Part shown: piece after piece, positions 38,901 through 45,744 of the stretch | How the letters are laid out: every line of letters starts with the position of its first letter | Numbering within the stretch: position 1 is the stretch's first letter | Origin: Sceloporus undulatus | Taxonomy: Eukaryota; Chordata; Lepidosauria; Squamata; Phrynosomatidae | Assembly (NCBI RefSeq): GCF_019175285.1 | Contig: NC_056527.1 | Span: 121,572,382 to 121,636,381, forward strand | Direction: 5' to 3' | Length of the DNA: 64,000 nt | Made by a program: the position numbers and the translations under genes | The notes under the pieces: model-generated | The model's input: only the letters and a program-made list of their open reading frames with translations | Databases searched by the model: none | Told to the model about the DNA's origin: nothing

Positions 38901-41900
38901 AAAGAAGCCTGTCTCTCAATTCAAGCCAGGAAGCTTACCAGCAGAGCACAAAGGAGATACGCATAGTCTTTCAGAGCTATACATGTTTTGTTATAATCTA
39001 AGAGAGAACTTTTACAAAATGACGCACAGATGAATTTGACTCCATCAAGGAGTAAATAATAAATGCTGGAAAGGCAATGCGCACGAAGGTACCTTCTGCC
39101 ACATGCGCTGGACTTGCGATAAAGCAAAGATTTATTGGAGAAACATACAGCATCTAATGCAGTCCATTTGGAAACGTAAGATTGCATTTAAACCATAATT
39201 CTTTTTAACTGGGTATAACTAAAGAGAGCTATAAAGATAGTAATTTTAAACCTGTTCACTATATGATATTAGCTGCCAGGCTGTTCTATGCTCAGAACTG
39301 GAAGACAAATGTTATTCCATCCAATGAAGATTGAATTATCTAAGTCGGCAGAGATGGGCAAGCTTTCAACATTCATGACAGAGAAATCCTCGGATAACTT
39401 TCTAAAAGGTTGAGACTTTTTCTACTTTATTTGAAGAAGAAGAAGAAAAACAAGACGATTGTGCTTGCAGAACGGGACATTTGAAACTTTTAAGATGTTT
39501 GCAATATTAGAACAGAAGCGGATTTCTAGTAATACAGTAGATTAGAGAGGTTTACTATATCTTGCTTTAAAATATCCCTAAGTCAATTTTAGTTAGGTTG
39601 TTGGCTGTTTTGTTTGGCTTAGCTTGATTCAGTTTAAGTAAATGTTTGGTTAAGGTTTTTAAATGGGGGTGAGTGGAGAGGAATTAGATTTTATTTTAGA
39701 TTATTAGATTTATTTGTTATTTTTGTTGTAGTATTCTGCGTAGAGGCTTGGGTGTCGTTCGATTTGTAGTTTTGCTTGTTGTGTTTTAAAAGCTAATTTT
39801 TAAGAGACCTATAGGTTTACATGTCAAATATAAGTTTTATTGTCGCAATGGATGCCATACAGGGCTGCTCTTGAAAGGTTTGCCAACAATTGCTGGTGAA
39901 AAATACTGCAATAAAAAATAGCTTCTGGTGCTTGCTTCTCTGCCCGTAACAAAGCAGACTTGTTAAAAGGCATTACTGGCTTCTGTGATGTGCTTCTGGG
40001 GGCAATTCAAGGCGTTATGTTATAAACACCCAAATAGCTTCGATCCACCTTATGAACATGCCCCACAAAACCAAAAACCCTGCTCTGTTTTCTGCTGCCA
40101 ACAGAAGTGAAATGTATTTGCTTGGGATGTGGAATAAAATATTTTTGGTTGTATTGCACTAAGAATAAAACCACTATGGACTCCCCGCACAAAACCAACC
40201 CTCTCTGTTATGATTTTAAAAGGGCTTGCTGCCGTTGTTGCATGCCTTCCTGTTGTTTCCAACTTATGGCGACACTAAGGCACATGGGGTTTTCTTGGCA
40301 AGGCTTGCCATGGCCATCTTTTCAGGCCGAGAGATTGTACCTTGCCCAAAGTCACCCAGTGGGTTTCCGTGGCCAAGCTGAGATTCAAACCTTGATCTCC
40401 GGAGTCCTAATCCAACACTCAAACCATTACACCACGCTAGGACTAAATCACTGTTTAGCGTTACAGAGATGGAACTTAGTTTGTGAGTTCCCCCCACCTC
40501 TTTGGTACAACTTGAAGGAGACTGAACACTTTCACCTTCTTATGATTTACAGCAGTTTGCACTTAAATTAGGGTGCTAAACCATAGTTACTCTTAAATAC
40601 CGCTTTCGGCTTCACTTATTAGTGTCTCAAACTGATTCCCCCCCCAACTGTCCATTCTCAACTGAGCAGTTTGTACAAATCGGACATCGCACCAAACCGC
40701 ATTTGCAGCGGAGGGGGAGCGCATGGGACGCCAATGTTTAAAAAGCCCAGTCGAACCCAATCCTGCTTGGGTTTGATTTCTGTTTTTATGCAGCCTTGAA
40801 GACTTTCTAAATTGCGTTGCAAGTTCATTGTTAAGCTGCCTTTTCAGAATTCAAAGGCTATGTGGGGATGCTTTTATAAACAAGCAAACACAACTCTTGT
40901 TGTACCAAATGAACAGAACCTTCTCTTGGTATCCGAGTGCCGTGTTTTGCTTCTCTGCTAATAAAAGATAATTTGCAAACACTCAAAACGTCAACTGTTT
41001 CTAAACAAATAAATAGCATTCCAAAAGGCAATTGCAAGGGAATACAAGGTTGCATGATTTAGATTGAAAATGCATAATACATTTAACAGATGCTGGTCTT
41101 TGGCACAGGTTTCCTTGCCCCTTGAAAATGATTTATAGAGCCAGATTAGATGGTACCCACAGTTCCCTTCTTTTCTTTTACTTTTTGCTCCGCTGCCTTC
41201 CTTCCTAGCCCACCATTTTGGAAAAAAGACCATGAATTTCTGCTTTTGCTGTGATATCAATCAAGGGCTTTCTCTCCTCCCTGCTGTTTCTAACACTTAG
41301 CACTTTAGGGATTTCAGTTTTCAAAGAACGTCACCAACCACAATTAAAGTAATTAGGAATCAGAGTAATGAGAATAAAGTCTTTAATCCTCACACAACTC
41401 CTAGGAGGCAAAAAAAGCTTTGTTATCTACCATTTTAATTTGGAAGGAATGTATTTGGGGGGGTCGGGGTGTATTTTTCAATTGGAAGAGGAAAAAGCCA
41501 GGAAAACCAAGACACAGACAGAATAAATGACTAGTCCAAAGTTACACAGCACTAGCTCAAGATGTTTTAGTAGGAAACAGCGGCCACCCCCTTCATTGTT
41601 GTTGTGTGCCTTCAAGTCTTTTCCGACTTAGGAAGACCCTAAGGCGACCCCATCATGGTTTTTTCTTGGCCTTTTTTTGTTCAGAGAGGGTTTGCCATTG
41701 CCTTCCCCTGAGGCTGAGAGTCTGTGACATATCCAAGGTCACCCAGTGGGTTTCATGGCCAAACTGGGAACACTGGTCGCCTGAGTTGTGGTCCAATACT
41801 CAAACCACTATGACATGCTGCAAAATCTACCACAGAGTTCTCTTGCACAAGCCCTATTGAAACAATGCAGGAACAGCAAAATAGCAGCACTACCATCCAT

Positions 41901-44597
41901 ATATACACACATACAGGTGAACTTTCTGATGGATGGGACGGACCTGTCTCTCAAGTTTAGTGCTACTATCAAGACCCAAAGTGTGCCAGAGTTAGATGCT
42001 GCTTCACAGAGCAGAGAAAACAGCTCCCCAAAGGCAAAGGTTTGCTTGATTGTCTTTGTTCATTCAGTACAGTTTTATGAGCTAGGCTGTGATCTCCCCA
42101 CTGTTAGTTTAGTTCAAGAAATATCTCTTTTCAGCCCTGGCGATGTGGCGCTCACACCGAAGACACAACACAAGCCCAGGGCGAAATGCAATGCCGGAGG
42201 GGGATTCCTGGAAGTTTCAGCATTGCTTAAAATTCCTGGCTGTTCCTGCACATGCTGCTGAATACTGCACTGCACCACCACAAGAATGGGATGGAGACGG
42301 CCGCCAAGTATGGCATCCTCAATGCATTACAGGAGGAATTTATACGTGGAACAGAAGATCACAGCAACAGAGCAGCCCGGTATGTCTTGGCATGTTTGGA
42401 AAAAGTGGTCATAAGAAAGAGTGGCATTTGACAACCTCTCTCCTGGCAACTTTCTGCCCACTTCCACGTTCATGTTAAGATAGGCAACCATCTAGGCTTG
42501 CCCCCTGGGAATCCATCTGCCAGCCCCAATATCTCCCAAAAGAATTGTTTTAAAATTCCTTGACCACAAATGTCCCTTAAGGGCTGGAAGAAGGTTTCAT
42601 CACATTTTCAGCACCCTCAAGAGCCCATTCATGCCCAGGAGAGTCCTTCTTTAAACAGGAAAGGTCCCAGTTCACTGGGTTTTGTTAAAGGCCAAAAACA
42701 TGACCCCAGAGGGGTTTTAAGGGGACTTGAGGATGCCTCCAAACCTTCCGCACCTTGGCTTACCTGGTGTTTTCTTCTGTTATCTTGATGACATTGCAAA
42801 ATCCCAGAGAGGTCAGGCGCTTGTGGAAAAAGGATTCCTACAAACAGAAAGAGGACAAGGTTTATGTCAAGCAGTTTCCCTGCTTTTCTTTTCCATCACC
42901 GTTCAGCATATTATATTATAAAAGGATAAACGGCAGCCAGAAATGCTTAAAAGAAACTGATTGATTGATTGATAGATTGCGGGAATAGGTGCGTCAAATA
43001 GCTATGTTTAGAAGTGCGAGGGGTTCTCTCTGTGGGTCCCCTTCTTTTCTACTGGTGAGCTGAAAGGGACCCCTTGGGACCACCTTTTCTCTAAAGAACA
43101 CGCTGCCATCACCCAAAGACTGAATTATCCCACCTTGAGTGGTAAAACATTAATATTGGTTCTGATTTCCACACTGATTGATTGATTTCCTCATTGATTG
43201 ACTGATCAATTGATTTGGGGAACAGAGGTGTCAAACAGCCATGGTTGGTGGTGAATTGATTGGTGACTGATTGAATGATTGACCGCCTAGCATGGCTTTA
43301 TGACACCTCAGCGCTCCCAATCAATCAATCGATTGATTGATTGATTTGGGGGTAGAGGTGTCAAGTGGCAATGTTTGGTGGTGATTTGAGTGAGCTTTCA
43401 CTGTTTTGGTGAGGCTTTTCAGCCAACACTTGTTCTTAAAACACTTTTTTAAAGTGGGGTCTGGGGGCTTTGGGTACAAACGGTGTTTGGGTACCCCAAA
43501 ACAGACCCCTGGGCTTTATTTTCCCTAGTTTAGCAATCACTGGCCAAAAAGGCACCCAATGAAATGAAAATAAAACCAAACCTTCTAGCTCCAACCCTTC
43601 TCCATCACCTCCTTACCCAGCTTTTTGGGGTGCATCTTTGGCAACAGCGCCCAGTAAATGGACGATATTTGCCCCAGAAGGGCATCACCAGCTCCATCTT
43701 GAAGCCCAAATCTACAGGTGAGGGTTGCGTCTGCAAAAAGGCAAAAAAAAAGAAGGCATTTTTAAGTATTCAATGTATAGTTGTTGTTGTTCTTTTTCAA
43801 ATACCTGCTTACTTTTTCCAACTAGAAAGAGTGCATTCCCTTAAGCATACATGCTTTAGTAGATATTTTAAGTATTCAATATCCATGCCTTTCAAGGTTT
43901 TCATATCCATTTCAAAACCAAATGCATTTTTTGCTGCAAGCGGAGGGTGGAGATAAGTGGGTCTTTTGCAGCCGTTGTCGAGCAAATTGACAATTAATTG
44001 TGAGACATTTTCAATGCTCTTATCAGTGGTCAGAGCCCTGCACAGTCCCTTGAACTTTGCCATAACCAACAGAAATTGCCACAACCAACAAAACTGTTCA
44101 AAATAAGCAAACTAAAGTGTTATGTGAAATAAAGAAATGAATAAACGTTTCCTTTTCTTTGCATTGCATGTGTTTGTTATTCCATCCTTTGGTAGGAAGG
44201 GCATTTTAAATAAACATTGCAATTGTTGTTTGGTGCATCAACACTAGAAATAATAATAATAAAAAATTAATAATGCAATTACTAATGCAATTTGACACCA
44301 CTTAAGATGCAATCCCAGGATTTGTAGTTTTACAAGGTTTTCAGCCTCTTCTGTCAAAAGGTGCTGTTGCATCACCAAACTCCCAGGACTCTGTAGGATG
44401 GAGCCATGGCAGTATCAAACTGCATTATTTCCACAGTGCAGATGCACCCATCGTTGTTGTTATTCCAGATACCTTTCTTCCTCCCAGTGCAAATAAATAA
44501 ATAAATAAATAAATAAATAAAATCCACGTACGTTAATCGGGGGGCTGCTTTTGTTCCTAAAGTTGTAACCCGACGAACCTCCGTAAAACAGAGCCAT
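6532..44597 (-). CDS. GPAT2: glycerol-3-phosphate acyltransferase 2 (GPAT2), 21 coding exons, 797 aa
   Basis: Exons in coding order: 44597-44532, 43730-43617, 42837-42764, 37926-37816, 33229-33089, 30004-29905, 29315-29179, 27118-27019, 23478-23269, 21923-21813, 21229-21144, 20215-20106, 15914-15844, 15401-15140, 14149-14001, 12934-12857, 12176-12063, 9696-9576, 9259-9194, 7133-7078, 6648-6532. The total is 2394 nt, all GT-AG and in frame. Landmarks shared with mammalian GPAT2 as I recall it: GKYRPFTGRCCQRCTPKSW, YRGWLVRRLCY, WALLKLLNQMFLN, FLSTHKSHLDGLL, FAWLTEEILLHYYDVGFSGQ, GLLVAEE, DFGDSDSDYGDD and ENQEKLEKFIRQFIYN. The family acylates glycerol-3-phosphate at the outer mitochondrial membrane. 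GPAT2 is testis-enriched and linked to piRNA biogenesis. The ATG at 44597 has a good Kozak context. No disabling change is seen. Confidence 0.95.
6800..6965 (+). repeat. LINE 3' tail, L2/CR1-like
   Basis: The segment TTGTCGTAAGCTGCTTTGAGTCCC...GTGGGATAGAACTAAATG has the usual 'gccttgagtcc...gggatataaataaa' style 3' end of L2/CR1-like LINEs. Similar tails lie at 8020-8075, 13400-13550, 13735-13820, 22505-22565 and 50800-50890. Confidence 0.45.
7298..7512 (+). repeat. tRNA-derived SINE, GPAT2 intron 19
   Basis: It runs from GTGGTTTGAGTACTAC and GGTTCAAATCCCC to ACCATAAGTCAATGCC...CCAACAAC. It is diverged but complete. Confidence 0.7.
7648..8022 (-). repeat. two reverse tRNA-SINE fragments
   Basis: At 7648-7725 is the 3' part (AATTTATGGCAACCCTAAGG...CAGAATTTGTTCAGAAGGGG). 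At 7880-8022 is the head (GATTCGAACCCTGCTCTCCAGA...CAACACTCAAAGC). About 150 bp of other sequence, probably the end of another repeat, lies between them. Confidence 0.6.
8611..8745 (+). repeat. tRNA-derived SINE, 3' truncated
   Basis: It has an intact tRNA-like head (TATGGTGTAGTGGTTTGAGA, GGTTCGAATCC). The middle ends at GGCAAACAGC, with no (ACA)n tail. Confidence 0.7.
9815..9860. repeat. (AAT)n microsatellite
   Basis: There are about eight AAT units, then a short gap and a second run. Confidence 0.9.
10027..10531. mobile_element. nested pair of Tigger/pogo-like elements, GPAT2 intron 17
   Basis: The outer element starts GGTCGAATCTTCCTTATCC and ends TGGATATGGGAGACTCAACCTAT; these are inverted ends. 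It is interrupted at about 10267-10449 by a different element reading GTGGGCCCTTGGTACCTGCTG...GGGTACAGAGGGTTGACTATA, with a TA at the junction. The outer element is therefore the older one. Confidence 0.6.
11655..11885. repeat. Tigger/pogo-like element
   Basis: It is related to the inner element at 10267 and to 20276: CCAAAATCCATGGACATTCAAGTCCC, then AGGTTTGCTTTTTGGAATTTG, then GAATCCATGGATATGGATGG. Confidence 0.55.
12365..12420 (+). repeat. tRNA-SINE head fragment
   Basis: GTGCCATATTGGTTTGAGCATTGG followed by ATGACTCTGGAGG; the rest is missing. Confidence 0.55.
12612..12702 (+). repeat. repeat with a degraded hammerhead-like core
   Basis: It carries the perfect palindrome GTAGACTTAAGTCTAC at 12621-12636, followed by AAAAGTTTATGCTGCCAACTTC and AGTCTCAAAGGTGCTACAAGATC. 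It is the same family as 31838, where the core is much better kept. Confidence 0.6.
13190..13265 (-). repeat. L1-like 3' end, reverse orientation
   Basis: On the minus strand the text ends TTTGAATAAAGATATTTTAAAAAGATATGTT, as does the L1-like 3' end at 59930. Little else of the element is recognisable. Confidence 0.4.
13380..13550 (+). repeat. L2/CR1-like LINE tail with (AAT)n
   Basis: GTTTTAACGGTTTTATAGC...GCTGCCTCGGGCCTTGAGGAG is followed by a 39 bp (AAT)n run at 13510-13548. LINEs of this type end in short tandem repeats. Confidence 0.5.
14225..14345 (-). repeat. Penelope-like terminal repeat fragment
   Basis: On the plus strand it reads GATACCTTTATTGAGCCAACC, then ACAAAATACATGATGCAAGC and GCTGGCTTCATCATCAAGC. 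The same family is at 53795 and 58163. On the minus strand the GATGA...GCTTGCATC spacing recalls the hammerhead motif of Penelope-like elements, but this copy is degraded. The family name is tentative. Confidence 0.45.
14560..14690. repeat. remnant of palindromic MITE (family of 44950)
   Basis: Phrases such as GACATGGCTTTGTAGTTCC, CCCCTGAACTACAAGATT and GCGCTCTGCC match parts of both arms. It is strongly diverged. Confidence 0.4.
14700..14885 (-). repeat. tRNA-derived SINE
   Basis: It starts TTGTTGCTGTTGTGTGCCTTCAAG and continues to the reversed B-box GGGAATCGAACCC. The head is slightly truncated. Confidence 0.8.
15490..16565. repeat. two direct copies of an unclassified AT-rich repeat
   Basis: Segments 15490-15760 and 16145-16565 share many phrases: TTTATTTTCTGCA, GGAAATGCTG/GGAAACGCTG, TCATTTTCTGCATAGAAAA, GAACTTGTT, GAAAATGCCAT and AAGTCCTGAATG(A/G)TGAAGATTC. 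The second copy is split by the MITE at 16325. GPAT2 exon 13 lies between the two copies. No family is recognised. Confidence 0.55.
16325..16512. mobile_element. palindromic MITE, near-complete
   Basis: Two arms of about 80 bp are nearly perfect reverse complements: GTGGGTTTTTCGGGCTATGTGGCC...TTTTGCCAGCATCTGTGG and CCACAGATCCTGGCGAAACATC...CATAGCCCGAAAAACCCAC. The text ACCCACATATTTG flanks it on both sides, so a target duplication is present. RNA from it would form a long hairpin. Other copies are at 24120 and 61990, with partial copies at 2234 and 57535. Confidence 0.8.
16600..18140. other. GPAT2 intron 12, mostly unique sequence
   Basis: Open frames here are short and show no family resemblance. 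There is a GC-rich stretch at 16800-17050, a purine-rich patch near 17640-17680, and no recognised repeat. Confidence 0.4.
18150..18605. repeat. RTE/BovB-like LINE pieces, both orientations
   Basis: 18150-18285 (+) ends TTCTTGATGGCATGTAACAACAACACC, an RTE-type tail. 18385-18605 (-) reads on the minus strand from GAATACCACCGTCAAGAAATTAG and GGACAGCTATGAAAGAAATGG to GTCGCCATGAGTTGAGG. The middle portion seen at 32385 is deleted. Confidence 0.6.
18637..18822 (+). mobile_element. SPIN-like non-autonomous hAT element
   Basis: It is 186 bp, starting CAGCAGTTCTCAACCTGTGGG and ending GATGAGAACCACTG. Inside are GTCAAACGACCCTTTCACAG, GGTTGCCTAAGACCATC and CACAACATGAGGAACTGTATT, the signature of SPIN (Space Invader) elements. 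A perfect 8 bp duplication ATCTAGTT flanks it (18629-18636 and 18823-18830), as expected for hAT insertion. It lies in GPAT2 intron 12. Confidence 0.9.
19300..19445. repeat. Tigger/pogo-like element, shortened
   Basis: CCGTTGGCCCTTCATTTTCACGG...ACTGTACA carries both ends, with TTCAAGCCCCATAGGCTTGAG inside. It is shorter than the copy at 20276. Confidence 0.5.
20276..20502. mobile_element. Tigger/pogo-like MITE, full length
   Basis: It starts ACAGTGGACCCTTGTTATATGC and ends AAGAAGGGCTGATTGTAT. It contains GGGGTTTGGTCCCAAGATCCCC and GCTCAAGTCCCGTTAAATATAATG. The flanking TA fits pogo-type insertion. It is about 60 bp beyond GPAT2 exon 12. Confidence 0.65.
20598..20795 (+). repeat. tRNA-derived SINE
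   Basis: It runs from GCATAGTGGTTTGAGCATTGG to GTTGGAAATGACTTGAAAGTACAAAACAACAC. The segment normally carrying the B-box is shortened. Confidence 0.75.
22820..23115. repeat. tRNA-SINE (-) abutting a 5S-SINE tail (+)
   Basis: 22820-22985 is a minus-strand SINE starting with (GTT)n(GCT)n. 22990-23115 reads GAGGCTCTATTTCAGAGAAAGG...CACCATAAGTCGACAGGC, the 3' part of the 5S-derived SINE at 36640 without its 5S head. Confidence 0.6.
23625..23965. repeat. unclassified palindromic repeat
   Basis: It contains GAGTTGACTTATCCAGGGATC and the phrase CATATCAAAATCCATAATTTTGGCC, then CGAGGTCAACTTATAGTCAAGTATATAC. The same phrase recurs at 29025-29098. It is probably a DNA transposon remnant. Confidence 0.45.
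24120..24318. mobile_element. palindromic MITE
   Basis: It is the same family as 16325, with both arms (TTTTTGTGGGTTTTTCGGGC...; ...AACATGGCCACACAGCCC). An end GGGTGCCGGCCATGAAAGCCTTCGACTTCACA follows. Confidence 0.75.
25300..25350 (-). repeat. 3' piece of the hammerhead-bearing repeat
   Basis: The text CTTGTAGCACCTTTGAGACTAACTG is the reverse complement of the downstream part of the repeat at 31838. The ribozyme-like part is absent. Confidence 0.5.
25737..26135 (+). mobile_element. RTE/BovB-like LINE 3' end
   Basis: The 3' end of ORF2 is recognisable: SWIVKKA, a diverged LRCGAGEED stretch, then the frame MMKLKLSYVGHIMRRHDSM and GKVEGCRKRGRPHARWMDSI. It ends CATGGATTGGGGTCAACCTGAAG...CAACAACAGCAAC. 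It is 5' truncated, as is usual for LINEs. Confidence 0.75.
26640..26930. repeat. tRNA-SINE fragment (-) and (AAT)n run
   Basis: 26640-26745 is ATGGGGTTTTCTTGGCAAGG...GAGAGTGTGACTTGC on the minus strand. 26886-26927 is a pure (AAT)n run after GCTATATAAATAAAGC. Confidence 0.7.
27168..27320 (+). repeat. tRNA-derived SINE, 3' truncated
   Basis: It runs from GGTTTGAGCGCTGGACTAGG and AGTTCAAATTC to GGCAAAGCTCACCTGG. It lies about 50 bp upstream (genomic +) of GPAT2 exon 8, within intron 7. Confidence 0.65.
30000..30130 (+). repeat. (GGAA)n purine-rich tract beside GPAT2 exon 6
   Basis: About 130 bp of almost pure A/G starts within 10 bp of the exon 6 acceptor. On the minus strand it is a long polypyrimidine run (CTTTTCTTTCC...CTTCCTTCAG). 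It thus forms an unusually long polypyrimidine tract for that acceptor. Confidence 0.8.
30460..30556 (+). repeat. RTE/BovB-like LINE tail
   Basis: GATAGGGGGACTTGGTGGTCTC...CATAAGTCAAAGCTGACTTGACAGCAGTTAACAACAACAG; only the last ~95 bp are present. Confidence 0.6.
31838..31935 (+). ncRNA. hammerhead-ribozyme-like motif in an interspersed repeat
   Basis: At 31841 it reads CTGAGGA, A, the perfect palindrome GTAGACTTAAGTCTAC (31849-31864), then GAAA (31865-31868). This is the hammerhead core CUGANGA, stem II, GAAA. The following GC-TCAT-GT could form a two-pair stem III. The next bases are TG, so the cleavage-site base is not the usual one and activity is doubtful. Downstream is AGTTAGTCTCAAAGGTGCTACAAG, shared with 12612 and 25300. 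Hammerheads are known in Penelope-like elements and other retroelements. It lies in GPAT2 intron 5. Confidence 0.55.
32385..33005 (+). mobile_element. RTE/BovB-like LINE 3' end, longest copy
   Basis: ORF2 C-terminal frames are clear: QSLYLGSNIIQDRDCSQESK, then KVRIIQVTVFPITMYGCESW, TVKKADKKINSFEMWYWRRV and LGMLWTAKKDKQMD. A frameshifted part (AEAVVLWTHRV, RKRGMDRLY) follows. The tail is CACCATGAGTTGGGGTCAACTC...CAACAACAA. It ends about 84 bp from GPAT2 exon 5. Confidence 0.8.
33475..33560. repeat. MITE half-arm (family of 44950)
   Basis: TTTTAACTGCCATGGCTTTATCC...GGAATCATGGGATTTGTAAC matches one arm. Confidence 0.4.
33880..34112 (-). repeat. tRNA-derived SINE, full length
   Basis: It starts GGTTGTTGTGCACCTCCAGG and contains the reversed B-box GGGATTCGAACC. 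It ends CATAGTCCAATGCTCAAACCATGACACC. Confidence 0.85.
34416..34437. repeat. (AT)n microsatellite
   Basis: Uninterrupted AT dinucleotides. Confidence 0.9.
34717..35175. repeat. tandem array of hAT-like MITE units
   Basis: Four direct units begin with (C)AGTGGTTCCCAAAC-type text at about 34717, 34856, 34999 and 35113, a period near 140 bp. Each unit has GATGTTTTGGACTTCAGC, TTGGCCAAG(A/T)TGGCT, TTCTGAGAGTTGAAG and AAATGGAGGACCAAAGG. The last unit is cut short. Confidence 0.75.
35760..35905 (+). repeat. tRNA-derived SINE, 5' truncated
   Basis: It starts within ACCTTGGGCAAGTCACACTC and ends AACGACTTGATGGTACACAACAACAA. Confidence 0.7.
36640..36960 (+). repeat. 5S rRNA-derived SINE with a nested tRNA-SINE
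   Basis: The head is plainly 5S rRNA-like: CCCATCTGATCTTAGAAGTTA, then GCAGGGTCAGCCCTGGTTAGTA, then TTCCAGGTGCT, covering the internal promoter region. About 36740-36893 is a minus-strand tRNA-SINE piece (GTGTGCCTTTAAGGTGTTC...CATGCAACTTGCCC). The 5S-SINE body resumes with TTGCCAAAACCACTTCTGAGTATCCC. The 5S gene itself is not intact. Confidence 0.8.
37118..37258 (-). repeat. 5S rRNA-derived SINE, diverged
   Basis: On the minus strand it reads GATCCTGATCAGCCTCCAAAGCCAAGCAAG, an eroded 5S head. TGGCAAAACCCTATGAAATGC and a CACCATAAGTTG tail follow. Confidence 0.55.
37570..37745. mobile_element. palindromic MITE, both arms
   Basis: Left arm CACAGCAGAAACAATGCAGTTTGACACC...GGATTTGTAGTTTTGTGAG; right arm CAAACCCCAGAACTCCATGGCACTGAGC. 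It lies 70 bp from GPAT2 exon 4. Confidence 0.65.
38229..38345 (-). repeat. tRNA-derived SINE with internal deletion
   Basis: The 3' end (GTTGTTATTCTTGTGTTCCTTCAAG) is joined directly to the head part GAGCAGGGAATCGACCCC...ACCACACTGGCTC. The middle is missing. Confidence 0.65.
38431..38440. other. assembly gap, 10 Ns
   Basis: Ten Ns lie in GPAT2 intron 4. Ten Ns usually mark a scaffolding join of unknown size, so missing sequence cannot be excluded. All GPAT2 exons on both sides are present. Confidence 0.95.
39055..39830 (+). mobile_element. L1-like LINE 3' end
   Basis: ORF2 C-terminal pieces are readable: GTFCHMRWTCDKAKIYWRNI and, in a further piece, ARLFYAQNW-like LPGCSMLRTGRQ and AEMGKLSTFMTE. 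A 3' UTR rich in TTTTGTT and TAGATTATTAG follows. It is 5' truncated and has several stops. It lies in GPAT2 intron 4. Confidence 0.55.
39850..41590. other. GPAT2 intron 4, unique stretches
   Basis: Apart from the SINE at 40228, I see no family match or convincing exon. AT-rich unique sequence predominates; GPAT2 exon 3 starts further on at 42764. Confidence 0.4.
40228..40442 (-). repeat. tRNA-derived SINE, full length
   Basis: GTTGTTGCATGCCTTCCTGTTG ... GAGATTCAAACCTTGATC ... CACTCAAACCATTACACCACG. Confidence 0.8.
41597..41822 (-). repeat. tRNA-derived SINE, full length
   Basis: It runs from TTGTTGTTGTGTGCCTTCAAG to ACTCAAACCACTATGACATGC. The reversed B-box region is partly lost. Confidence 0.8.
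42957..43395. repeat. GATT-rich minisatellite with a palindromic unit
   Basis: A unit made of (GATT)n plus GG(G)AACAGAGGTGTCAAACAGCCATG-like text occurs at 42957, 43180 and 43331, and in reverse at 43283-43330. The two facing units meet in the perfect palindrome AATCAATCAATC/GATTGATTGATT at 43319-43342. Confidence 0.75.
44270..44455. mobile_element. palindromic MITE, both arms
   Basis: ATGCAATTTGACACCACTTAAG...CCCAGGATTTGTAGTTTTAC and CAAACTCCCAGGACTCTG...GGCAGTATCAAACTGCATTATTTCC. It lies between GPAT2 exons 1 and 2, near exon 1. Confidence 0.7.
44486..44520. repeat. (AAAT)n microsatellite
   Basis: About nine AAAT units end only 12 bp from the GPAT2 exon 1 donor. Confidence 0.9.
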
Positions 44598-44612
44598 GGC
44601 TTTGCTTGAATC
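44598..44612 (-). other. GPAT2: GPAT2 5' UTR segment of the first coding exon
   Basis: On the minus strand TTTTTTGCCCAG is followed by GATTCAAGCAAAGCC and the start ATG. The strong acceptor implies at least one upstream untranslated exon in 44.7-64 kb. I could not identify it. Confidence 0.7.
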
Positions 44613-44788
44613 CTGGGCAAAAAATCAGATGCAAGGTATCTTCCGCGATCCTGGGTTCAAACAAGATGGGATTACAAAATTAAATGCAGGATTATGAAAT
44701 TAAATGCAAGATTATAAAATTAAATGCAGCACAACTTCAAGAACTTGCAGATATAGCAAAAAGTAGCTAGAACAATAATGACTAGAAT

Positions 44789-44879
44789 ATATATATATAT
44801 ATATATAGTGTGTGTGTGTGTGTACATATATAAAATGTGTGTATGTATATATGTATGTGTGTATATGTGTGTGTGTGAT

Positions 44880-44912
<33 letters not shown>
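44789..44912. repeat. compound (AT)n(GT)n(GATA)n microsatellite
   Basis: AT run 44789-44808, GT runs to about 44878, then (GATA)n at 44880-44910. Confidence 0.9.
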
Positions 44913-44949
44913 TTGATTTAATGGGAATATAGTACACAGTACACAATAC

Positions 44950-45155
44950 ACATATTCCAGTTTGAGACTGCTTTAACTGCCCTGGCTCAGTGCTAGGGAA
45001 TCCTGGGAATTGTAGTTTATTGTGGCCCAGAGCTCTCTGACAGAGAAGGCTCAATGTCTCACAAAAGACTACAGTTCCCAGAATTCCATAGCACTGAGCC
45101 AGGGACGTTAAAGCAGTCTCAAACTGGGTTATTTCTGCAGTGTGTTTTGGACCCA
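44950..45155. mobile_element. palindromic MITE, best copy of its family
   Basis: The two arms are near-perfect reverse complements: CCAGTTTGAGACTGCTTTAACTGCCCTGGC...GGGAATTGTAGTTT and ACTACAGTTCCCAGAATTCC...GGACGTTAAAGCAGTCTCAAACTGG. The centre is AGAGCTCTCTGACAGAGAAGG. Confidence 0.75.
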
Positions 45156-45469
45156 GTACTGAAGTGTGTGTTTTCCTTACGTATTGCATGCTAACAGGCT
45201 TCAATTTGTAATTTATAATCATATAAAAGAGCATTGAAGTCCAGTCTCTTCTGGCACAGAAGTTATCCAGATGATTTTTAAATTGTGAATTTTTAAATGA
45301 TGAATTTTAAATGGATTTAATACGCACACATCTTAACTCAATAACAAATCTTGTGTTACATCTTACTTGACAGCAAATAAAAAACTAGTTTGTAGTGTGT
45401 GTGAGGCCTGGTTTGTAGGTTTGGCAACTTGGGACCTGAGGCCTAAAATGGCATACAAAGCCTATGACA

Positions 45470-45645
45470 GGTTGAATTTCCCTCATAAGGAATTCTGAAA
45501 TCCTAAAACACTCCCAAATTCAAAACTTTTTTCCTCATGGGTGGCTGAGACAGTGACGCCTTTGCTTTCTGACAGCGCAACGTACACAAACTTTTGTTTC
45601 ACACACCAATTTATAAAATATTGTACACAATTCATGTAGACGTCA
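45470..45645. repeat. Tigger/pogo-like half element
   Basis: ACAGGTTGAATTTCCCTCATAAGG...GCTGAGACAGTGACGCCTTTGC...ACGTACACAAACTTTTGTTTC. The matching other half is seen at 47890. Confidence 0.5.
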
Positions 45646-45744
45646 AGGAGGGGAGAAAACCTATACAAAACATAGTTCCCTTTAACAAAAATGGGAGGTT
45701 TATACAACTCAGGAGCCTAACCCAAAGGAATATGTCTGTATTTG

